Notes under the pieces: generated by a model
What the model saw: only the letters and a program-made list of their open reading frames with translations
Told to the model about the DNA's origin: nothing
Databases searched by the model: none
Translations under genes and position numbers: made by a program
Source of the DNA: JAADHX01 sp964569385
GTDB lineage: Bacteria; Actinomycetota; Acidimicrobiia; Acidimicrobiales; Poriferisodalaceae
Assembly (NCBI GenBank): GCA_964569385.1
Contig: CAZMUM010000026.1
Span: 12,638 to 76,637, forward strand
DNA: 64,000 bases
Reading direction: 5' to 3'
In this document: piece after piece, positions 51,309 through 59,726 of the stretch
How the letters are laid out: each line of letters starts with the position of its first letter
How positions within the stretch are numbered: the first letter of the stretch is position 1

Positions 51309-52517
51309 TTAGGCTGAGACAGGTTGGGGTCTTGCAAACCAGAAGAAGATGAGCGAGGCAGACCCGTACAGCGTGTAGCCGATGGCCATTGGCGTGACGC
51401 TTAGATTGATTCGATTGTTGAACACCGTGGCCAAGGCGGCGCCGCCCGCGAGGCCGAAGAATCCAAGGAGACTTGCGGCGATCCCTGCCTTGTCGCCCAT
51501 TGGTTCGAGCGCGAGTGATGTGTAGAGAGGCGTCTGAACCGTCGACAGCGAGTTGACGACGACGAGCATGCCGAACCACACGGCAAACGGTGGTTTCCCG
51601 CCGCCCATCTCCGATAGCAAAGTCCAGGCTGCCGAAATGGCCACCATGGCGATGCCAGCAGTTAACACGATGCGTCTGGCCCCAACTGTCTTGACCAGGC
51701 GTTGAGACACAGTCAAGGCAAGGATCGTCGGGATTGAAGAGAGCGCGAACCAGACGGCGAACTGATCGCCGCGGTCGTAGATCTCGTCGATGATGGGCTG
51801 GGAACTGGCCAAGAAGATGTAGAAGGCGCCAGCGAGCGAAGTTAAGGCCAGGATGTAGCTCATCGTGGTGCGATGGCCCAGGACATGTCTGAATGTTCGA
51901 AGGGTCGCTTTGGGGTTGATGGGTCGTCGCTTGTGTTTCGGCAGCGTCTCTGGGAATCGGACGGTCCATGCGCCGAGGACGATGGCCATGGCAATCGCGG
52001 CGACCACGACCGATCGCCACGGAAGAAATCGGATCATCAGATCGCCAAGCAGTGGCGCGAGGATTGGTCCGAGAAGGAAGAAGGCCACGACTATTGAGAT
52101 GACTCTGGCCATCTCGTCGCCTTCGTAGAGATCTCTGGCAATGGCGGTGTACAGAACTCCCATGGCCGCGCCCCCTAGTCCCCAAACCAGCCTGGCGCCA
52201 AACAGAAGTTCAATGTTTGGTGCGACCAGTGCCGTTACACATCCGCCGATGTAGATAATCAGTCCGGCAAACACTGCTGGCCTGCGGCCGAAACGATCTG
52301 AAACTGCTCCGTGAACGAGTTGGCCTACTCCGCTCCCAACCAGGTACCAGGTCACCACCGGGGCGACTTCGCCAGATCCCGAGCCGAGGCCGAAATCGGC
52401 ACGAATGTCGTCGAATGCCGGCAGAACAACGTCGATTCCGAACGCAAAGACGGTCGCCATAAAGGCGAGATAGGCGATGGTGTGCTTCTGCGACGGCCGG
52501 TTTGGGGAGATCGTCAC
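51309..52517 (-). CDS. Bcr/CflA-type MFS multidrug transporter
   Basis: 402 residues from GTG 52517 with 12 predicted TM helices. MFS signature between TM2 and TM3 (DRFGRRPAVFAGL), the drug:H+ antiporter motif in TM5 (FFLLGPILAPLLG), and an N-terminal TM1 ending VLPAFDDI. It would export drugs or metabolites by proton exchange. Start lies seven bases after the SufR-like gene's stop, so the two may be in one transcript. Confidence 0.9.
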   Translation of the reverse strand: MTISPNRPSQKHTIAYLAFMATVFAFGIDVVLPAFDDIRADFGLGSGSGEVAPVVTWYLVGSGVGQLVHGAVSDRFGRRPAVFAGLIIYIGGCVTALVAPNIELLFGARLVWGLGGAAMGVLYTAIARDLYEGDEMARVISIVVAFFLLGPILAPLLGDLMIRFLPWRSVVVAAIAMAIVLGAWTVRFPETLPKHKRRPINPKATLRTFRHVLGHRTTMSYILALTSLAGAFYIFLASSQPIIDEIYDRGDQFAVWFALSSIPTILALTVSQRLVKTVGARRIVLTAGIAMVAISAAWTLLSEMGGGKPPFAVWFGMLVVVNSLSTVQTPLYTSLALEPMGDKAGIAASLLGFFGLAGGAALATVFNNRINLSVTPMAIGYTLYGSASLIFFWFARPQPVSA

Positions 52518-52523
52518 CTGTTT

Positions 52524-53201
52524 CTATACATGTGGCGCAGGGTCCGGCTTGCTGTTGAACGGTCGAATTTCGTAGGAGCAGCGCTGATCGCCCGCCAGCA
52601 CATGGGTGGTCCGTTCGACGCTGACGTGTTTGCCAAGAACCGACTGGAAGATCTCGAGTTCTTCGCGACACAGGTTTTGGCAGCTGGCCGCTGCGTCGCA
52701 GATTGGACAGTTGTGTTCTACGAGTAACAGAGCGCCGTTATCGAGCGCAGTGACCTCGGCTAAGTAGCCTTCGGCTGTTCGCTGGCCTGCCAGAGAGTCG
52801 ACACGATCCGTAAGCGGGGTGTCATCGCCACCAACGATGCGCTGGTACGCGTCGAGTTGCCGTTTGCTCCGAACCCGAATTACTTCGTCTAGCCCTTCCT
52901 CGCCTGTTGCCTCGCGAATTGCGTCGATCAGTTCGACGGTGAGGTCGGCGTGACGATCCGGAAACAGTTCGGTGGCAAGATCGGTTAACTGCCATGCCGA
53001 GCTCGGACGTCCGCGGCGGCCTTCATTGGGGATGGTGCGGCGGCTAACTAATCCGCTCGCTTCGAGGTCTTCGAGGTGCTGACGTACCGCGTTGTCGGTT
53101 ACCCCTAGTTTTGCGGCTAGATCACTGACCTTGTTTTCGTCTGAACGTTTCAGTAGATCGACGAGGCGCCGTTTGGTTTCGTTCACCGGTGTTGCTGGCA
53201 T
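52524..53201 (-). CDS. SufR-like HTH regulator with Cys cluster
   Basis: 225 residues from ATG 53201. N-terminal winged HTH (RRLVDLLKRSDENKVSDLA, VTDNAVRQHLEDLEASGLV, EGRRGRPSSAW) and a C-terminal Cys motif (NCPICDAAASCQNLC, then GDQRCSYEI) as in SufR-type iron-sulfur sensors. It normally represses Fe-S assembly genes in response to cluster status. Here the divergent gene encodes a Rieske [2Fe-2S] fusion, a fitting target. Confidence 0.82.
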   Translation of the reverse strand: MPATPVNETKRRLVDLLKRSDENKVSDLAAKLGVTDNAVRQHLEDLEASGLVSRRTIPNEGRRGRPSSAWQLTDLATELFPDRHADLTVELIDAIREATGEEGLDEVIRVRSKRQLDAYQRIVGGDDTPLTDRVDSLAGQRTAEGYLAEVTALDNGALLLVEHNCPICDAAASCQNLCREELEIFQSVLGKHVSVERTTHVLAGDQRCSYEIRPFNSKPDPAPHV

Positions 53202-53236
53202 AGGTGCTGACGATAGCGAATTATTCAACGATTGAC

Positions 53237-53265
53237 TTGACAAATCAGTACAAAGGTAACAATAT
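53237..53265 (+). promoter_or_regulatory. Possible promoter of the Rieske fusion gene (leaderless)
   Basis: TTGACA (53237-53242), a 17-base spacer, and CAATAT (53260-53265). The expected transcription start would be at or just before ATG 53273, which has no well-placed SD, so leaderless translation is plausible. It overlaps the region where the SufR-like regulator would bind. Confidence 0.4.
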
Positions 53266-53272
53266 TCAAGCT

Positions 53273-55024
53273 ATGCCTTCGGAAAATGTTTCCTCAACAG
53301 CTGTATTCAAAAACGCAGCACTCGACAACCCAGCGCCCAGCAATCCGGCGCTTGACCGAACTGTTACCGAAAAGATCGGTGTCGTCGACGACTTCGAGCT
53401 TGGTGCTATGAAGATGATCAAGGCTGGCGGACGACGTTTGCTTGTCGCCAAGACCGAGTCGGGCATTCACGCCGTCGACAACGCCTGCCCCCATCAGGGT
53501 TATGGGCTAACTACAGGCCAGCTAGACGACGGCGTTGTCACCTGCCAGTGGCATAACTGGAAGTTCAACGTCGACGACGGCGTGTGCACTCGTGGCGAAG
53601 AAGATGTCGCTTCCCATCCCATAACTATCAGGGGCGACGAGGTGTGGGTGTCCATCACCGAACCCACCGACGAAGAACGTCGCGCCGATCTGTGGCCAAG
53701 CCTCAGACGTGGAATCGAAGCCGACTACCGAGGCCAGATAGCTCGGGATGTAACCCGGTTGCTTGATGCGGGTGCCACACCAGAGGACATTGTTTGGAGC
53801 GGAGTACAGGTCGGTGCACCGAAGGCCGACTATGGCGTTGGTCACGAACTACCGGCTGCTGCTGATTGTCTGTCGATGGTGGACATGTTCGATGGGCTCG
53901 AGCGGGCATTGCCACTGACGCATGCCCTCGCCGGCATCGCCGAGGAGACTCGTGACCGACCGACGTATGTAGCAGACCCGGCCGAACCGGGTGACTTCCA
54001 AGTGGCGGTCGAGACCGAGAACCGAGCCCAAGCCGTGGGTGCCTTACGAGCTTCGTTGCAAGCAGGAGCGAGTTCTGACGAGATAGCTAGTGAGCTGATC
54101 ACCGCGGTTTCTCGTCACCACCTTGGTTATGGTCACTCGCTCATCTACACCCAGAAGGCCTGCGAACTGCTCGATAGGGTCGGGTGGGATCGGGCTGACG
54201 ATCTCTTGCCTCACCTGGTGACCAGCATTGTTTGGGGTACTCGCGAAGACACGCTGCCATACATGAGCAAGGCCATTCGTCTCATTGACGAGGCGCCGCT
54301 CGACAAGATGGCCGAAGCACCCGACCGCCGCGATACTGGCTGGGCCGACACTGATGCGCTCGTTGCGACTCTGCTTGACTCAGCGCTGGCCCCGATTGAA
54401 GAAGCAGTCGATGCTGTCGTCCATGGCGCTGGCGTCGAGGGTCTTCTCGATGCCGTGAGTCTCGCAGTCTCGACTCGAATGTTGCGATACGACACCAGCC
54501 TCGAAGCAGCGAAGGAACGGAACTTTGCGTGGCTCGATATTTCCCACGGCCTGACTTATGCGCGGGCGGCTCGCTGGGCGTGGCGAACCGACCCAGGTTC
54601 AGCGGCGGCTCGGCTGGCACTGTTCACGGTGTTCCTGTGTTTCGACACCGGTCGCCAAGAGCGTCGGACAGGTGTGATCGATGTGGCCGATCGTCGGCTC
54701 TCCGACACCACCAACCTCGCCACCGCCGTCATCAACCGCGACCCAGTTGCAGCAGTTGAGATTGCTCGAGATGGCGACGTCGATGACATCGGCGAACAGC
54801 TAAAACACCTGTCGCTGACCGACGCTGCTGGTTCGTTCATCGTTGCCGCTCACCTGGTCAAGATGGCCAAGGCCAGCCACGAGGAAGCCGTCGAGATCGG
54901 CTCCAACCTACCTTTGATGGCGACTGCCCGACTGGCCGCGGCCCCACGTCGAGAACGATTCGTGTCGAGTGCCGTAACCGAAGCCATCAACTTCATCCGC
55001 ACCGGAGCCCCACCAATCCGCTAA
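53273..55024 (+). CDS. Rieske [2Fe-2S] domain fused to a large helical domain
   Basis: 583 residues from ATG 53273. The Rieske cluster is C72-P-H74 (NACPHQGYGL) and C91-Q-W-H94 (CQWHNWKF). No TM helix or signal peptide, so it is a soluble cytosolic ferredoxin-like domain. Residues about 150-583 are mostly helical with His/Tyr motifs (HHLGYGHSLIYTQKACELL) and no recognised catalytic signature. It may be an oxidoreductase whose acceptor domain is new or poorly described. Regulation by the divergent SufR-like protein is inferred. Confidence 0.78.
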   Translation: MPSENVSSTAVFKNAALDNPAPSNPALDRTVTEKIGVVDDFELGAMKMIKAGGRRLLVAKTESGIHAVDNACPHQGYGLTTGQLDDGVVTCQWHNWKFNVDDGVCTRGEEDVASHPITIRGDEVWVSITEPTDEERRADLWPSLRRGIEADYRGQIARDVTRLLDAGATPEDIVWSGVQVGAPKADYGVGHELPAAADCLSMVDMFDGLERALPLTHALAGIAEETRDRPTYVADPAEPGDFQVAVETENRAQAVGALRASLQAGASSDEIASELITAVSRHHLGYGHSLIYTQKACELLDRVGWDRADDLLPHLVTSIVWGTREDTLPYMSKAIRLIDEAPLDKMAEAPDRRDTGWADTDALVATLLDSALAPIEEAVDAVVHGAGVEGLLDAVSLAVSTRMLRYDTSLEAAKERNFAWLDISHGLTYARAARWAWRTDPGSAAARLALFTVFLCFDTGRQERRTGVIDVADRRLSDTTNLATAVINRDPVAAVEIARDGDVDDIGEQLKHLSLTDAAGSFIVAAHLVKMAKASHEEAVEIGSNLPLMATARLAAAPRRERFVSSAVTEAINFIRTGAPPIR

Positions 55025-55175
55025 ACGGCATGCCAACGAAGGCGCTCGTGGGAGTTGCATTCGCCCCTCTGATACGAACGGGTGCTCGATCCACACATGA
55101 TCACAGTCGCCCTCTGGTTTCAGCGTTCGAGAAGGCGATCGTGCTTGTCTTGCTCGAGCAGCGGCTCAGGTTGCC

Positions 55176-55487
55176 TCATGCTGGTGTCGAGCTAGCTCGG
55201 TAGAATTCGACTGAGAACCGGGTTGGTCCGGTGATGGCGACTTTGTGGGAGCGCTGGGGTGGGATGGCGATGGATTCACCGGCCCCTAGGGAGCGCGGTT
55301 GGTCGGGTTGATCGTCGAAGATGAACTCGAGGGATCCTTGGGTGACCCTGAGTAGACCCCAGGTCCCGGCCGCGATTTGATGGTTGTCGAGTAGCGCCGC
55401 GGGGATGGTGTGTTCGTCGAATTCTGGTGTGACACGTCGGAATTCGGCACCGTCGGGGATGTCAGCGTCGTTGGAGTGGCTGCTCAT
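55176..55487 (-). CDS. Small cupin protein (DUF1971-like)
   Basis: 103 residues. Cupin strands: LRVTQGSLEFIFDD, LGAGESIAIPPQRSHKVAITGP. It resembles DUF1971/TehB-associated cupins, function unclear. GGAGAGG is five bases before the ATG. The start overlaps the stop of the small gene at 55484 by four bases; together with MMPL this makes a three-gene operon. Confidence 0.8.
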   Translation of the reverse strand: MSSHSNDADIPDGAEFRRVTPEFDEHTIPAALLDNHQIAAGTWGLLRVTQGSLEFIFDDQPDQPRSLGAGESIAIPPQRSHKVAITGPTRFSVEFYRASSTPA

Positions 55488-55669
55488 CGGCCCTCTCCCT
55501 TACGGTGCGTGGCGACGAGTCCGGATACTCCGTCCGCAGAGATCTCGCAAGCCAGCTCCCTTATTGGTGGCGGAGACCAAGAGTCCTTGGTCAGCGGGTC
55601 AAGACGAACATCTGGTCCGCTGGTCCCGGCTCGGGTCGGGTATGGGTTGACTTTCTCGTTCGTGGTCAT
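55484..55669 (-). CDS. Small hypothetical protein coupled to MMPL and cupin genes
   Basis: 61 residues (DPLTKDSWSPPPIRELACEI, SADGVSGLVATHRKGEGR). It begins three bases after the MMPL stop and ends in an ATGA overlap with the cupin gene, the tight packing expected of a real operon member. No family recognised. It could be spurious, but on spacing it looks translated. Confidence 0.5.
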   Translation of the reverse strand: MTTNEKVNPYPTRAGTSGPDVRLDPLTKDSWSPPPIRELACEISADGVSGLVATHRKGEGR

Positions 55670-55671
55670 GT

Positions 55672-57933
55672 TCAGGCGTCCCCGAGTTGGTGGTCGGTGC
55701 GGTCAGACGTCGGTTCGGTCCGCCCGGCGGAGGCGGCTGTTGGGAGGTTGGTGTTTGGCTCACCCTCGATGTCGAGGTGGGGGAGGATCCGGTCGAGCCA
55801 TCGTGGTAGCCACCAGTTGGAGTCGCCGACGAGGGCCATGGTGGATGGGACGAGGACCATGCGGACGATGGTGGCGTCTACCGCGACGGCGGTGGCGAGG
55901 CCGATGCCCATCATTTTGACGACGGGGTCGTCGCTGGCGACAAATCCCAAGAACACGCTGATCATGATCAACGCGGCGGCGGTGATGACTTTGGCTGTGG
56001 CGCCCAGGCCGATTACGACGCTGTCGATGTTCGAGTGCCCCTTGTGGTATTCCTCACGGATGCGGGAGAGGATGAAGACCTCATAGTCCATTGACAGCCC
56101 GAACAAGATGGCGAACATCATCATGGGCACGAACGAGGCGATCGGGACTGCTTCTTCGAGTCCTATCAGTGAGCGACCCCAGCCCCACTGAAACACGGCG
56201 ACGACCACCCCGTAGGCCGCGCCGATAGACAACAGGTTGAGTAGCGCGGCCTTGAGAGGAACGAGGAGCGAGCGAAACACGACCATCAACAAGATGAACG
56301 ACATGGCCACGACCGCCGCAATGAACCATGGGAGCCGTGCTGAGATCTTGTCGGATTGATCGATGAAGCCCGCGGTGGGTCCACCCACGAGGGCCTCCGC
56401 GTCGGTGTCTGCTGTGGCTTGGGGAAGAGTGGTGTCGCGAAGGCGGTGAACCAGGTCGCTGGTGGCTTCGTCTTGAGGTGTGGTTGTTGGTATGGCGGTG
56501 ATGATCGCGGTGTCGCCTGCGGCGTTGATATCCGGAGGCGAAACGGCCTGGATTCCGGGGTCCGCGGCAACGTCGGCGGCGATCTTGTCGAGCACCGCGG
56601 TATCGCCGGACGGGCCGAGGTCGACAACGAGCAGGAGAGGTCCGTTGAACCCGGCGCCGAAGCCCTCGGCCAGAAGGTCATAGGCCCGGCGGTGGGTGGT
56701 GCTGGTGGGGTCTGTGCCGGCGTCGGCTTGGCCAAGACGCATGTCGAGAGTCGGCACAGCCAACACGAGCAGGACGACGGTTGCCGCGATGCTTGAACGC
56801 CAAGGGTGGTGGGCCACCCAATGCGCCCATCGAACCCACCCGCCAGCGCCTGCCAGATCGTCAAGATCGCCGGTGTCGGCGACGATCGTCTCGGTGACTT
56901 CACGAGCGGCCGGCGTGCGCTCTTGTTTGGTGAGCACGCGGGGCCCGGCAAAGGAGAGGAGGGCTGGGAGAAGCGAGATAGCAACGGCCACGGCAACGGC
57001 CACAACAAGGGAGGCTGAGTATCCGAGTGCGGCAACGAAGGGGATGCCGGCGAGTTGCAGGCCGAGAATGGCGACCATGACCGTTCCGCCGGCCACGAGC
57101 ACCGCCTGGCCAGCGGTGGCGTTGGTACGGCCGATGGATTCCTCGTTCGAGACTCCGGCTTCGAGGTTGTCTCGATGGCGGCTGAGGATGAACAGCGCGT
57201 AGTCGATCCCGACACCCAGCCCGATCATGGTGCCCAGTCGCGGGGCCACCGAAGGGATATCGATCAGCGCGCCGAGAAGCCCTACGATCGATAGGCCGAC
57301 CGCCAGTCCGAGGATCGCGGTGCCCAGGGGCAGGGCGGCCGAGTAGAAGCTGCGAAAAGCAAAGAACAAGATGAGCATCGCCGCGATGATTCCGATGGCT
57401 TCGGCGGGGCCGGTGCTGCGTTCCTTGAGGATCGTTGGTAGTTCACCTCCGTATTCGACCTGCACGCCGACCGCTTCGGCGGGAGCGGCGGTGGCGAAGA
57501 GGTCGTCGAGAGTTTCCCTGCCGAGTTCGGCGCTGGAACCTTCGAACTGGACTGCCGCGAAGGCCGTGGACCCGTCGCGCGAGATGGAGCGCTCGCCGGC
57601 GAGGGGGTCGGTTATGCCCAGTACTTCGGGCAGCGACTGGACCTCGGCCACGGTCGCGGCGATGCCGGCCGCGGTCTCGGTATCGGTCACCAAGCCGTCT
57701 TCAACGTGAAAAACGACTGCGGCGGTGGCGCCCGCCCGTTCGGGGAAGCGTTCGTCCAGTAGGTCGATGGCCTCTTGGGACTCGACGCCTGGGACTTCGA
57801 AGTTATCCACGGTGCCGGCATCGACAGTGCGGTTGGCCATCACCGCGGTGAACGCCAGCAGGATCCATCCAGCCACCACCCACCCGCGATGGCGGGAAGA
57901 GAAGATTCCGACTTGGTAAAGCCAATTCGACAT
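55672..57933 (-). CDS. MMPL-family RND transporter
   Basis: 753 residues with 11-12 TM helices and two large extracytoplasmic loops, typical of actinobacterial MMPL exporters. Recognisable segments are SRHRGWVVAGWILLAFTAV at the N-terminus, LGTMIGLGVGIDYALFILSRHRD in the first MMPL domain (key part GVGIDYALFILSRHR), and FGLSMDYEVFILSRIREEY in the second. It exports lipids or hydrophobic compounds. The divergent TetR gene, with a palindrome between, is its likely repressor. Confidence 0.92.
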   Translation of the reverse strand: MSNWLYQVGIFSSRHRGWVVAGWILLAFTAVMANRTVDAGTVDNFEVPGVESQEAIDLLDERFPERAGATAAVVFHVEDGLVTDTETAAGIAATVAEVQSLPEVLGITDPLAGERSISRDGSTAFAAVQFEGSSAELGRETLDDLFATAAPAEAVGVQVEYGGELPTILKERSTGPAEAIGIIAAMLILFFAFRSFYSAALPLGTAILGLAVGLSIVGLLGALIDIPSVAPRLGTMIGLGVGIDYALFILSRHRDNLEAGVSNEESIGRTNATAGQAVLVAGGTVMVAILGLQLAGIPFVAALGYSASLVVAVAVAVAISLLPALLSFAGPRVLTKQERTPAAREVTETIVADTGDLDDLAGAGGWVRWAHWVAHHPWRSSIAATVVLLVLAVPTLDMRLGQADAGTDPTSTTHRRAYDLLAEGFGAGFNGPLLLVVDLGPSGDTAVLDKIAADVAADPGIQAVSPPDINAAGDTAIITAIPTTTPQDEATSDLVHRLRDTTLPQATADTDAEALVGGPTAGFIDQSDKISARLPWFIAAVVAMSFILLMVVFRSLLVPLKAALLNLLSIGAAYGVVVAVFQWGWGRSLIGLEEAVPIASFVPMMMFAILFGLSMDYEVFILSRIREEYHKGHSNIDSVVIGLGATAKVITAAALIMISVFLGFVASDDPVVKMMGIGLATAVAVDATIVRMVLVPSTMALVGDSNWWLPRWLDRILPHLDIEGEPNTNLPTAASAGRTEPTSDRTDHQLGDA

Positions 57934-57976
57934 GACACACTCGCTTTCAAGAGACCGACATCAGAATATCGCAGAC

Positions 57977-57992
57977 ACTGCAAGATTGCACT
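57977..57992. promoter_or_regulatory. Candidate TetR operator
   Basis: A-C-TGCAA-GA-TTGCA-C-T: palindromic core TGCAA/TTGCA with a two-base spacer, in the 87-bp gap between the divergent MMPL and TetR genes. Size and placement suit a TetR-family dimer; binding is inferred. Confidence 0.5.
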
Positions 57993-58020
57993 AATCGTAG
58001 AAATCTGTCAAGGTGGCCAC

Positions 58021-58620
58021 ATGACTGAACCGACCGGCTTGCGCGAGCGCAAGAAGCTGCAGACCCGGCGGCGCATCGAAGCCGCCGCTCTCAAACTCTT
58101 CGCACGCGACGGGTTCGACGAGACCACTGTCGAGGCCGTAGCGGCCGCGGCAGACATCGCGCCGCGGACGTTCTTCTACTACTTCCCTGCCAAAGAAGAC
58201 GTAGTCCTGGCCGACTACGCCGGCCGCCTCCAGCGCATCGTGGACCAACTCGGTCAGCGACCCGATCACGAGCCGCCGTGGGAGGCGTTGAAAGCCTCGT
58301 TCCTGGTAGTCGCCGCCGACTACGACAGCGAACGTCAGGAAATCATCCACCGCTTCCGGATCATGGCAGCCACGCCCTCGGTCTATGCCCGCAGCCTTCA
58401 GCTCCAGGCCGGCTGGGAAGACGCTGTCGCCGCAGCTCTCGCGCAGCGGATGAGCTGCCAGCCCACCGACCTTTACCCGAGGCTGCTCGCCTCCTGCGCG
58501 CTCAGCGCCATCCGATCGTCGCTACAGCACTGGATCGCAACCGGCCTTGACTCCTCCCTGCCAGAGTTGGTCGAGCGGTGCTTCGACCAGCTGGCCAAAG
58601 GACTTACCGACATCAACTGA
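58021..58620 (+). CDS. TetR-family regulator
   Basis: 199 residues from ATG 58021 (AAGGTGG upstream; the frame opens much earlier inside the MMPL gene). HTH: RERKKLQTRRRIEAAALKLF, GFDETTVEAVAAAADIA, RTFFYYFPAKEDV. The ligand-binding half is helical with a conserved KASFLVVAADYD. It presumably represses the divergent MMPL operon and responds to its substrate. Confidence 0.9.
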   Translation: MTEPTGLRERKKLQTRRRIEAAALKLFARDGFDETTVEAVAAAADIAPRTFFYYFPAKEDVVLADYAGRLQRIVDQLGQRPDHEPPWEALKASFLVVAADYDSERQEIIHRFRIMAATPSVYARSLQLQAGWEDAVAAALAQRMSCQPTDLYPRLLASCALSAIRSSLQHWIATGLDSSLPELVERCFDQLAKGLTDIN

Positions 58621-58681
58621 CCAGCGATAGTTTCTCGGCACCCTCGCCACCCGGCGTCACCGATGAGCAGGGTCGGTACCT

Positions 58682-59587
58682 TCATCGAGACCCTGGCCGA
58701 GTCCCTCGAGTAGCTGCCGGATCGTCGACGATTCCCAGCAGATCTCTCAGTTCGGTCGTAATCAGTTCCAGAAGGACTCGTATTCGCAAGTCGGCTTGCT
58801 GCTCGGGTAGGGAGGCCGCCTCGACCTGAAGGGTCGATAGAGCGGTGTCCCCGAGCCGTCTGAGGTCCCCGTCGGCTCGTGGTTGTTCGCCGAGGAAGGC
58901 GGGGAGGATTCCTACTCCGGCTCCTTCGAGCAAGGCGTCGCGCACTAAGGTTCGGTCATCGACGACCACGGCCGCCGGCAGCAGTGCCGGCATCGTCTGT
59001 TGTAGTAGGGCCTCGTCTCCTGGGGCAACGATGAGGCCTCCGGCCTCGACCGCCGACCCGATGGTCTTGCTACCGGCGTAGAGCCAGAGCGGGACCTCGG
59101 CCAGGTGTTCGGTAACGAGGTTTGAATCCGACGAAGGTCCTCGGCGTATGGCCAGATCAACGCGATCGCGTATCAGGTCGACCTGCTCGTTTTGTATGAG
59201 AATCTCGAGGCGTACGCCGGGGAGCCGGCGGCGGTACTCACCGATGACCGATCCGCCAACCAAACGTCGCAGGGGGAGCGGGACCGAGACCCGAACCGTG
59301 CCCTGCGGGCGTTTGTCGTTCATCGTGGCCCGGAGGGTACGAATGGCTGGCATCAGAAGCTTGATCTGGCTTAGTAGGGCCTGGCCATGGGTAGTCGGTA
59401 CAACCTGCCGCGATCGGCGAAACATCAATTGTTGACCGGTTTTGCTCTCGAGAGATGCCAGCCAACGACTGGCGGTGGGCTTCGGGATCTCCAGCTCTCT
59501 GGCCGCCGCGGTAATTGTGCCCAGTTCGGCGAGCAGGTCGAAGAAGATCAGATCGCGCAGGCGTATGTCATCAAAGTCATCCAACAT
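58682..59587 (-). CDS. LysR-family regulator
   Basis: 301 residues. N-terminal HTH (LRDLIFFDLLAELGTITAAA, RELEIPKPTASRWLASLE) and a LysR substrate-binding domain (GTVRVSVPLPLRRLVGG, IRDRVDLAIRRGP, GAGVGILPAFLGEQP). It is divergent from the DUF1858-methyltransferase gene with a 139-bp gap, so that gene is its probable target. Confidence 0.92.
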   Translation of the reverse strand: MLDDFDDIRLRDLIFFDLLAELGTITAAARELEIPKPTASRWLASLESKTGQQLMFRRSRQVVPTTHGQALLSQIKLLMPAIRTLRATMNDKRPQGTVRVSVPLPLRRLVGGSVIGEYRRRLPGVRLEILIQNEQVDLIRDRVDLAIRRGPSSDSNLVTEHLAEVPLWLYAGSKTIGSAVEAGGLIVAPGDEALLQQTMPALLPAAVVVDDRTLVRDALLEGAGVGILPAFLGEQPRADGDLRRLGDTALSTLQVEAASLPEQQADLRIRVLLELITTELRDLLGIVDDPAATRGTRPGSR

Positions 59588-59726
59588 CGAAAGTCCTTCG
59601 GTAGCCCGGCGGTGTCGGTCCCAACATAGCTCTATGTCTCATAAATTGGACCCTTCAGTTGCGAGATTAGGGCTTTTCGTCTCAATAGCCTGACCCTAGA
59701 GTGAAGAAATGATCGAGGAGAACCTG

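Noticed and set aside
51202..52185. Long minus-strand open frame overlapping the MFS gene in another frame
   Set aside because: It is rich in Arg, His, Ser and Pro with no domain; the overlapping frame 51309-52517 has clear MFS helices and motifs.
55025..55175. Gap between Rieske and cupin genes
   Set aside because: Searched both strands for small ORFs and hairpins; nothing convincing was found.
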